A stretch of DNA of 5,564 nt from Oscillospiraceae bacterium. GTDB taxonomy: Bacteria; Bacillota; Clostridia; Oscillospirales; Ruminococcaceae. Under the pieces are notes generated by a model. The model saw only the letters and a program-made list of their open reading frames with translations, was not told where the DNA came from and ran no database searches. Positions 1 to 4,774 of the stretch are shown here, piece after piece. The stretch is taken from contig DXNX01000166.1 in NCBI GenBank assembly GCA_019413245.1, positions 1 to 5,564 of the forward strand. Reading direction: 5' to 3'. Position numbers and translations under genes: made by a program. How positions within the stretch are numbered: position 1 is the stretch's first letter; each line of letters begins with the position of its first letter.

Positions 1-526
1 CGCTCACCGCCAGAAAATCCGGCTTGTTGGGCTTGGGCGGCAGCGTATATGGCAAACCGGGGAGCAGCTGGCGAATCTCGCTGTCCTCAAAATCCACACG
101 CTTGAGGGCATCCACGATCTTGCCGTCCCGGAACAGCACCAGGTTGGAATACCGGCCCATGAGCTCGGCGGCCAGAGTGTTGACCACCAGATCGCCCATC
201 TCGTTGGTGCAGCGGAAATCAAAGAAAACGATGCGGTCCCCCGGTTCCCGGCGCAGGTCAATGAGCCGGCCGCCGGTCAGGTGTTTGCGCAGCAGCATGC
301 AGAATCCCGGCGGGGTGAGCGGGTTTTCGAAGGTTTCCTGGGTCAGGCAGACGCGGGCAGACCCGCTGCGGGCCGACAGAAGCAGGCGGTGGGTCTCGGT
401 GCGGGTGCGCAGGGTGATGAGCACCTCATCCCTGGTAGGTTCAAAGATCTTGTCGATCTTGGCATCCAGCAGCTTGCCACGCAGTTCGGCAGCCACCAGG
501 TCCAGAGTCGCGGCATCCAGTGCCAT
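1..526 (-). CDS. rqcH: RqcH, ribosome quality-control factor (NFACT/FbpA family), N-terminal part, cut by window edge
   Basis: The visible 175 codons form the NFACT-N domain of the Rqc2/RqcH family, once annotated as fibronectin-binding protein A. RqcH binds stalled 50S subunits that carry peptidyl-tRNA and recruits tRNA-Ala, adding C-terminal alanine tails that mark the nascent chain for degradation. Seen here: the opening MALDAATLDLVAAEL, then KIDKIFEP (23-30), LLLSARSGSARVCLT (48-62), ENPLTPPGFCMLLRKHL (67-83), and NEMGD followed by ELMGRYSN (108-128). Asp97-Arg98 falls at the position of the D97/R98 pair required for tail synthesis in Bacillus subtilis RqcH, so the copy looks functional. 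The ATG at 526 is preceded by AGGGGAG about six bases upstream. The HhH, coiled-coil and NFACT-R parts must lie beyond position 1, since full proteins are about 550-600 residues. It is the last visible gene of the cluster, 51 nt after the Nif3-like gene. Confidence 0.93.
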   Translation of the reverse strand, partial: MALDAATLDLVAAELRGKLLDAKIDKIFEPTRDEVLITLRTRTETHRLLLSARSGSARVCLTQETFENPLTPPGFCMLLRKHLTGGRLIDLRREPGDRIVFFDFRCTNEMGDLVVNTLAAELMGRYSNLVLFRDGKIVDALKRVDFEDSEIRQLLPGLPYTLPPKPNKPDFLAVS

Positions 527-577
527 AGATTCTCCCCTCTTTCGGTGTGGTGTCCCCGGCGCCCCGGGGCATGAATT
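527..577 (-). promoter_or_regulatory. Intergenic leader of rqcH with GC-rich hairpin and ribosome binding site
   Basis: These 51 bases separate the Nif3-like stop codon from the rqcH start. They contain the perfect palindrome GCCCCGGGGC (561-570). In the transcript, CCGGGG and CCCCGG (564-569 with 554-559) can form a six-base-pair stem around a four-base loop. The purine-rich ribosome binding site lies at 531-540. No U-tract follows the stem, so it is not a convincing terminator, and I see no -35/-10 pair. It may modulate read-through, protect an mRNA processing end, or mean nothing in a GC-rich genome. Confidence 0.35.
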
Positions 578-1327
578 TTACAGGTAAGTAAACGGGTCGG
601 TATCGGACAGAGCCAGGGTGATGCGCACTTCATCCGGCAGGTTGGCAGCCAGACGTTCCGCCAGCACCCGGGTAACCGGATGTTCAGTGGCCCAGTGTCC
701 GGCCACCACCAGACCCACGCCCTTCTGACGGGCCAGCAGGGCGATGTGGTGGGCAGCCTCTCCGGTGACAAAGCAGTCTGCCCCCAGGTCAATGGCCTCC
801 TGCAGGTAGCTGCCGCCGCCACCGCTGACTTCCGCCAGGCGGGTGACGGGGCGATCTGCTTCCACAAACTGGGGATGTGCCCCCAGTTGTTCAGCGCACA
901 GCTTGGCCAGTTCGGCGGCGGTAGTGGGCTTCACATTGCCGATGCGTCCGCAGCCCTCGGCAAAGGATTCGGCATCGGTCATCCCCAGGATACCGGCCAG
1001 CGTATCATTGACGCCGCCGGCCGTGGCATCCAGGTTGGTGTGCATGCAGATGGCGGAAATGCCGTTCCTGATGAGCAGGGCCGGCACATCATCGGCTGCC
1101 ATTCGCTTGATGGGGTTGAAGATCACCGGATGGTGGGACACGATAAGGTCACAGCCGCTCTCGGCTGCTTCCTTCACCACGTCGGCGGTGATGTCCAGCG
1201 CCACCGCCACGGCGTTCACCGGGCGGCCGACATCCACCAGCAGGCCCACGTTGTCCCAGCTGCAAGCCAGTTCCGGGGGCGCGAATTCTTTCAAGATCTG
1301 TAAAACTTGCTGTACGGTCACGGCCAT
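578..1327 (-). CDS. Nif3-like dinuclear metal-centre hexameric protein (NIF3/YqfO/YbgI family), short form
   Basis: This 249-residue protein belongs to the NIF3 family, ring-shaped hexamers with a two-metal site per subunit and no settled physiological reaction. GTP cyclohydrolase I type 2 is an old, weakly supported annotation. Family motifs are in order: WDNVGLL (24-30), SHHP (64-67), CMHTNLD (94-100), VSGGGGSY (167-174), TGEAAHH (188-194) and GHWATEH (210-216). The probable metal ligands His65, His66, Asp100, His211 and Glu215 match the E. coli YbgI pattern, so the site appears intact. At 249 residues it resembles YbgI. It lacks the roughly 100-residue PII-like insert of the longer Bacillus YqfO and Staphylococcus proteins. 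The ATG at 1327 overlaps the trmK end by 10 nt. A good GGAGG (1335-1339), seven bases upstream, lies within trmK codons, so coupled translation is likely. The trmK-nif3 pairing is a recurrent Firmicutes arrangement. Confidence 0.95.
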   Translation of the reverse strand: MAVTVQQVLQILKEFAPPELACSWDNVGLLVDVGRPVNAVAVALDITADVVKEAAESGCDLIVSHHPVIFNPIKRMAADDVPALLIRNGISAICMHTNLDATAGGVNDTLAGILGMTDAESFAEGCGRIGNVKPTTAAELAKLCAEQLGAHPQFVEADRPVTRLAEVSGGGGSYLQEAIDLGADCFVTGEAAHHIALLARQKGVGLVVAGHWATEHPVTRVLAERLAANLPDEVRITLALSDTDPFTYL

Positions 1328-2004
1328 TTTCCTGCCTCCACTTCTGCAATCAGGGCATCCACCGCATCGGCTTCGGCACCAGCGGTCAGGCCCCTGCGAT
1401 ATTTTTTCAGCTTACCGCACTGCTGGGCACGGTATTCTTCGGCCCCGGGCTGCCCCTGCACCAGTCCGCACAGGCACCACAGACCGTCCGGTTCATGGGG
1501 GTCAGCAGTGTAACGGGCATTCATCACAGCATACCAGCGCCCGGCGGCATGGGCCAGGGTTTCCCCTTGCAGGGTAAATCCCCGTTGGGCCAGCCAGCGG
1601 CGCAGCAGGCTGTGCTTAGTGGCGGGCACCAACACCAGATTGTAGGCCGGGTCAAACACCCAGGGTGCCGCGTCCAGGATCTCCATGATGGTCTGGGCCC
1701 CCATACCGGCGATGATGATGTCGGTGACCTCACCGGGGCGGATGACTTCCAGCCCGGCCCCCAGCCGGCACTGCACCTTATCCCCATAAGGAGCACAGGC
1801 GCGGCGGGCTTTGTCCAGCGGGTCCGGGCGAAGATCACATGCAAAAACCAGCGGGCAGCGTCCGCTGCCCGCCAGCCATGCACTCAGTTTGCCATGGTCG
1901 CACCCGATGTCTGCCGCGATGCTGCCGGGGCGGACAAAATCCGCCGCAGCCGCCAGACGGGCATCCAGGTGCGGAACCGACTTACTGCTTGGCAAAGTAT
2001 TCAT
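1318..2004 (-). CDS. trmK: TrmK, tRNA (adenine22-N1)-methyltransferase
   Basis: TrmK uses S-adenosylmethionine to methylate N1 of adenine 22 in the D-arm of certain tRNAs, mainly tRNA-Ser and tRNA-Tyr. It is a cytoplasmic enzyme largely confined to Gram-positive bacteria. The 228-residue product shows a Rossmann-type methyltransferase domain: motif I ADIGCDHGKL (31-40), acidic Asp57 at the end of strand 2 for the SAM ribose, GLEVI (84-88), the diagnostic IAGMGA (98-103), and LVPATKH...RRWL (125-138). The C-terminal 50 or so residues are basic and helical (KLKKYRRGL, 198-206), like the TrmK coiled-coil tail. The start is uncertain. The ATG at 2004 overlaps the upstream gene by 23 nt and lacks a clear Shine-Dalgarno, but the only other in-frame start nearby is a TTG three codons on. 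Known family members begin near the LDARL segment, which agrees with a start close to here. It probably depends on translation of the upstream gene. Confidence 0.93.
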   Translation of the reverse strand: MNTLPSSKSVPHLDARLAAAADFVRPGSIAADIGCDHGKLSAWLAGSGRCPLVFACDLRPDPLDKARRACAPYGDKVQCRLGAGLEVIRPGEVTDIIIAGMGAQTIMEILDAAPWVFDPAYNLVLVPATKHSLLRRWLAQRGFTLQGETLAHAAGRWYAVMNARYTADPHEPDGLWCLCGLVQGQPGAEEYRAQQCGKLKKYRRGLTAGAEADAVDALIAEVEAGKWP

Positions 2005-2188
2005 TGAGCTGAGCGATCAGGGCGTCGGCGTCCAGGCCATGGACAGCACAAGCCTGCTCCACGGTTTCGCCATGGGCAGCCATGCAGCCCAGGCAGTGCA
2101 TGCCGGCGTTCTGGAAGATGGGCACGCAGCCCTGGGCGGGGTCGTTCTTCAGGATGTCGATGATGATGGTATCTCTCTGAACAGTCAT
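1982..2188 (-). CDS. DUF1858 / TIGR03980 small redox-disulfide protein (hybrid-cluster-protein-associated domain)
   Basis: This 68-residue protein consists almost entirely of one DUF1858 domain, the type named hybrid cluster protein-associated redox disulfide domain. The signature is clear: NAGMHCLGCMAAHGETVEQA (27-46), with a CxxC pair at Cys32 and Cys35, then HGLDADALIAQLNEY (50-64). An extra Cys21 and Cys47 are also present. No signal peptide or membrane segment is visible, so it is probably cytoplasmic. A dithiol/disulfide or metal-binding role is inferred from the CxxC; no substrate is known. The start ATG at 2188 has GGAAAGGA (2196-2203) seven bases upstream. An in-frame upstream ATG at 2308 would add 40 unrelated residues and run into the DUF2142 gene, so I reject it. 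It heads the trmK cluster and its stop lies inside trmK. No hybrid cluster protein gene is in this window. Confidence 0.88.
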   Translation of the reverse strand: MTVQRDTIIIDILKNDPAQGCVPIFQNAGMHCLGCMAAHGETVEQACAVHGLDADALIAQLNEYFAKQ

Positions 2189-2205
2189 GGTAGATTCCTT
2201 TCCTG

Positions 2206-2223
2206 CAGCCGGTTTTCCGGCTG
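2206..2223 (-). promoter_or_regulatory. Perfect 7-bp hairpin next to the ribosome binding site of the DUF1858 gene
   Basis: On the transcribed strand CAGCCGG and CCGGCTG form a perfect seven-base-pair inverted repeat around an AAAA loop. The stem ends only two bases before the GGAAAGGA ribosome binding site. There is no U-tract, so it is not an intrinsic terminator. If the candidate promoter at 2232-2240 is used, the hairpin would sit at the very 5' end of the cluster mRNA, where such stems can protect the transcript from decay or affect ribosome access. That role is inference; the repeat itself is plain. Confidence 0.45.
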
Positions 2224-2231
2224 GATGTGTG

Positions 2232-2240
2232 ATTTTATCA
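2232..2240 (-). promoter_or_regulatory. Candidate extended -10 promoter for the DUF1858-trmK-nif3-rqcH cluster
   Basis: Reading the minus strand, TGATAAAAT combines a TG extension (2240-2239), one spacer base and TAAAAT (2237-2232), five of six matches to the sigma-A -10 box. No -35 box is recognisable 16-18 bases upstream, which extended -10 promoters can tolerate. Transcription would start near 2225, giving a leader of roughly 37 nt that opens with the 2206-2223 hairpin. The alternative is read-through from the DUF2142 gene 97 bp upstream. Confidence 0.4.
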
Positions 2241-2244
2241 GAAG

Positions 2245-2267
2245 CGGTTCCGCCGGAGCGGATACCG
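2245..2267 (-). terminator. Hairpin downstream of the DUF2142 gene, weak terminator candidate
   Basis: About 20 bases after the DUF2142 stop codon, CGGT plus TCCGC pair with GCGGA plus ACCG around a TCCG loop. The result is a nine-base-pair GC-rich stem with a single bulged A (2264). The bases after the stem (CTTCTGAT) contain only scattered T, so intrinsic termination would be inefficient at best. Its position at a gene boundary supports a transcript-end role, but a chance structure cannot be excluded. Confidence 0.3.
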
Positions 2268-2285
2268 GTTTCCGTCATAAAAGTG

Positions 2286-4601
2286 TCAGGCCATCTGCCA
2301 CAAGGCATACAGGCCGGCGCCCTGCAAAAGCGTCAGGGAGGTCAGGCAGACCATCGCCATGGCGGCAGGGCGGGCAATATTGCGGCGCACCGCGAAGGTG
2401 CGGGTACTGCCCAGCAGGATCAGCGTCAGCGGAAGGACTGGCAGCCAGTACCGTCCCTGCACCCCGAAAATGGTGGTGTAGTTGATGGGGGTCCAGCTGA
2501 GGGCCGCGAAGAAGGTCAGTCCCACAACCAGGGCCACAATGACCCAGCCCCCGGCGCGTACACGGCCAGGCAGAACGTCTTCTTCCGGTTTGGGCAGCGA
2601 CACCGCCAGCAGGACCAGCACAAGTCCCACGCCCAGCAGCCAGCTGACTTCAATGGGATAGACAATGGGTTCTCCCAACGCCGTCCCCAGCAGTCCCTGC
2701 AGCCAGGCAGCGCCTTCGGCGCTCACCGAACGAAGCAGCAGCTTGAGGGTCCCGGGCAGGTTGCGGCAGATATAACCGGCGGTGTAGGTGTAGATGGAAT
2801 CCCCGTTGGGCTGGATTCCTTCCACCAGCTGTTCCGGCGTCAGGCCGCCCCACATGTGGGTCATTTTCCAGAACATCACCGGCACTGCCACGCATATACA
2901 GGCGGCCAGAACTCCGAAAAAGATTTTCTTCAAGCGGGGATTCTGATGCAGCTTCCAGTATACAAAGGCAAGCACCACCACGGCAATGACCACGGCAACA
3001 CCAGCGCGGGCCAGACCTTCGCTGTCCACGTCCCGGGTCGCATAGACAAGCGCCCCCATATTCAGGTAGACCCAGCCCAGTACGGCCAGCACCAGAGCCA
3101 GAAGTTTGACCAGAATGCCGGGACGCACCTGCCATTTGGCCAGCTTCACCGTGGGCGAAGCCGGATGACGGCGGGGGTCCAGATGGGCCGCAGGCACCAT
3201 CAGCACCAGGGCCGGCACCGGCAGATAAATGGCCTTGGCCGGTCCGATGAGGAAAGCCAGCACCGCCAGCAGCACCAGTTCAGCACGACGGGCAGGACGC
3301 TCCCGCAGGACGAGGCACAGAGCAGTAAAACAGAACACCAGTCCCAGCACGGTAGCATCGGCAGAAAAGCTGGCCGCCAGCTGCAGTGTCTGCGGCAGCA
3401 GCGCCACACAGGTCAGAAGCCCTTTCCAGCGTTCTGGCATCAGGGCAACTGCCAGAGCCGCCAAAACCAGATAGATAACCAGATTGCCCAGACGCCCGGC
3501 CAGCAGCATGGCGTGGAAACCACGCCCCAGCAGCCGCATCAGCGCGATGCCCAGGGTCTGCCCCACATACAGGGTACGATTGAAACTGCTGCCCACTGTA
3601 AAGTCACTGGGAGTATCGGGCACATTGGATACAGCTGTATCACTCAAGTGAGAAAGGTATTCCTTGTAAGCAAAAATTCCGATATCACCGCTTTGCGCTG
3701 TGAAGTACGGTGCATCGCAGGAGCGCACCAGCAGCCGCCAGCCGTCCTCTTCCCCATTGGTCAGGGGCTGCCCCAGCAGTTCACTGGCTGCCTGGTAGCT
3801 GTTGGCCATATGGGTGTATTCATCAGGGCCTACCAACGGCGGCGTGACTATGCTGAACGCGCCGCCCAGCAAGGCGCCGCAAACCAGCACCACGCTCCAG
3901 AATGCTGCGTGCCGTGCCAGCAGGATAAATGCCAGGACCACCGCTGCAAACAGCAATACACCCAGCACAGTGGACAGGTTCTGGGACCACTGACCGGAAT
4001 AATCCACCACATATTGCATGGCTGCCGTAGCGTTCAGGGCCTTGCCGGTTTCGTATTCGACCAGCGGCATTTCTCCTGTCAGGCCGGATTCCTCCATCGG
4101 GGTAACGACCCCTTCACTGGCCCAGATTCCCATGGGCTGCACATCGTCCTTGTCTGCCGTACCCGCATAATAAAGGTGCAGGTATCGGGTCTCGTCTTGG
4201 GCGGGTGTATAGGGAGCGGCAAAAATGATGGTGGAAAAAGTATTATCCCGCACATCAAAGCAATTCACATATCCTCGGGCCAGAATCTCCCCGTCCGCAT
4301 CCTGCAGTTCGGCAATCATCTGCCCCGTGGCAAAAGCATGGTCATAGGTAGTCATATCTATACGAACGCCATACAGTGTTTGCCCTGCCTGTAAGGGTAC
4401 GGTCTGCAACAGCCCGCCTTGTTTTGGCATCTCCACCGTCTGTGTGTAGGTATCGTTGACGATCTGGTACACGGATTGTCCGTCCACACGCTGGGCCAGG
4501 TCATACTTCGCCCATGCCAGAACCAGTGCGGCACATACCGCCAGCAGGATTCCCACCAGCAACAGCCGATACCGCGAAACAAAGGTTTTGATTTTTTGCA
4601 A
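2286..4601 (-). CDS. DUF2142 family polytopic membrane protein, probable GT-C-like envelope glycan enzyme
   Basis: A 771-residue integral membrane protein with about 13-14 predicted membrane segments. Segment 1 lies near residues 11-31. It is followed by a soluble, probably extracytoplasmic domain of about 175 residues (32-208), then segments at about 209-229 and 233-253. Next comes the DUF2142 hallmark TPPLVGPDEYTH (253-264), whose Asp260, Glu261 and His264 lie in an outer loop like the acidic catalytic or metal motifs of GT-C glycosyltransferases. Further family marks are SADATVLG (413-420), GPAKAIYL (453-460) and GVQGRYWLP (713-721) near the C-terminus. Transfer of lipid-linked sugars or cell-surface glycan assembly is inferred from the fold family; substrate and reaction are unknown. 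The start is TTG: an in-frame TAA stop lies 10 codons upstream, no ATG or GTG intervenes, and GGAAAGGA precedes the TTG by 10 bases. The gene stands alone between its own promoter and the next cluster, with no glycan-synthesis neighbours here. Confidence 0.88.
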   Translation of the reverse strand: MQKIKTFVSRYRLLLVGILLAVCAALVLAWAKYDLAQRVDGQSVYQIVNDTYTQTVEMPKQGGLLQTVPLQAGQTLYGVRIDMTTYDHAFATGQMIAELQDADGEILARGYVNCFDVRDNTFSTIIFAAPYTPAQDETRYLHLYYAGTADKDDVQPMGIWASEGVVTPMEESGLTGEMPLVEYETGKALNATAAMQYVVDYSGQWSQNLSTVLGVLLFAAVVLAFILLARHAAFWSVVLVCGALLGGAFSIVTPPLVGPDEYTHMANSYQAASELLGQPLTNGEEDGWRLLVRSCDAPYFTAQSGDIGIFAYKEYLSHLSDTAVSNVPDTPSDFTVGSSFNRTLYVGQTLGIALMRLLGRGFHAMLLAGRLGNLVIYLVLAALAVALMPERWKGLLTCVALLPQTLQLAASFSADATVLGLVFCFTALCLVLRERPARRAELVLLAVLAFLIGPAKAIYLPVPALVLMVPAAHLDPRRHPASPTVKLAKWQVRPGILVKLLALVLAVLGWVYLNMGALVYATRDVDSEGLARAGVAVVIAVVVLAFVYWKLHQNPRLKKIFFGVLAACICVAVPVMFWKMTHMWGGLTPEQLVEGIQPNGDSIYTYTAGYICRNLPGTLKLLLRSVSAEGAAWLQGLLGTALGEPIVYPIEVSWLLGVGLVLVLLAVSLPKPEEDVLPGRVRAGGWVIVALVVGLTFFAALSWTPINYTTIFGVQGRYWLPVLPLTLILLGSTRTFAVRRNIARPAAMAMVCLTSLTLLQGAGLYALWQMA

Positions 4602-4667
4602 CGGTCTTTCGTCCTTTCCACTTTCAGTTTACGCCCGCACATGGGCACGAAAGGATGGTCACATACG
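4602..4667 (-). promoter_or_regulatory. Leader of the DUF2142 mRNA with self-complementary ribosome binding site
   Basis: The predicted leader of about 66 nt contains TCCTTTCGT (4655-4647) near its 5' end and GGAAAGGACGAAAG (4619-4606) just before the start. The first element can pair with the ribosome binding site through TCCTTTC/GAAAGGA, or with the bases just downstream through CTTTCGT/ACGAAAG. Each pairing is seven base pairs, and they exclude each other. One would hide the ribosome binding site and the other would free part of it. It resembles no riboswitch class I recognise, and regulation is inference only. Confidence 0.35.
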
Positions 4668-4673
4668 GGTTTT

Positions 4674-4702
4674 ATTATATCCCAAAAACAGGCAAAGCGC
4701 AA
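4674..4702 (-). promoter_or_regulatory. Sigma-A type promoter of the DUF2142 gene
   Basis: On the minus strand a perfect TATAAT (4679-4674) follows TTGCGC (4702-4697) at the ideal 17-base spacing. The -35 box matches the consensus at only its first three bases (TTG). The AT-rich tract here contrasts with the GC-rich surroundings. It sits just past the dnaJ terminator and 73 bases before the TTG start, so it should drive the DUF2142 gene with transcription starting near 4667. Confidence 0.75.
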
Positions 4703-4716
4703 CCGGCCCCACACGC

Positions 4717-4762
4717 AAAAAGCCGCGTCCCGACCGGGAAAAGCCCCGGCAGGGCGCGGCTT
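4717..4762 (-). terminator. Intrinsic terminator of dnaJ
   Basis: Twelve bases after the dnaJ stop, the transcript AAGCCGCG pairs with CGCGGCTT. Inside this, CCC/GGG and CCGGG/CCCGG extend the stem past a small bulge and internal loop to a GCTTTT loop. A run of five T (4721-4717) follows, giving a textbook rho-independent terminator. It separates the dnaJ unit from the DUF2142 gene. Confidence 0.92.
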
Positions 4763-4774
4763 GGCGCTTAGAGG

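Noticed and set aside
554..569. The GC palindrome before rqcH as an intrinsic terminator
   Set aside because: No T-rich tract follows the stem on the minus strand and none is found in reverse on the plus strand. Such GC palindromes are frequent by chance at this base composition.
680..1303. A 207-codon plus-strand open frame opposite the Nif3-like gene
   Set aside because: Low-complexity Gly/His/Gln composition and full overlap with a gene whose metal-binding motifs are intact on the other strand.
2189..2308. A 40-residue N-terminal extension of the DUF1858 protein from an ATG at 2308
   Set aside because: The extra residues are not part of the domain, would overlap the DUF2142 3' end, and span both hairpins and the promoter candidate. 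The ATG at 2188 has a well-spaced ribosome binding site.
2187..4394. A 735-codon open frame on the plus strand, antisense to the DUF2142 gene
   Set aside because: Its translation is dominated by Gln, His, Gly and Arg runs with no domain pattern, as expected from the complement of a Leu/Ala/Val-rich GC-biased gene. The minus-strand frame has clear membrane segments and family motifs, so this is a shadow frame.
4358..4714. A 118-codon minus-strand frame crossing the DUF2142 leader and N-terminus (including a possible upstream ORF from the ATG near 4642)
   Set aside because: The product is rich in Cys, Trp and Arg as in typical out-of-frame translation. The ATG near 4642 lacks a ribosome binding site, and the frame begins upstream of the predicted transcription start.
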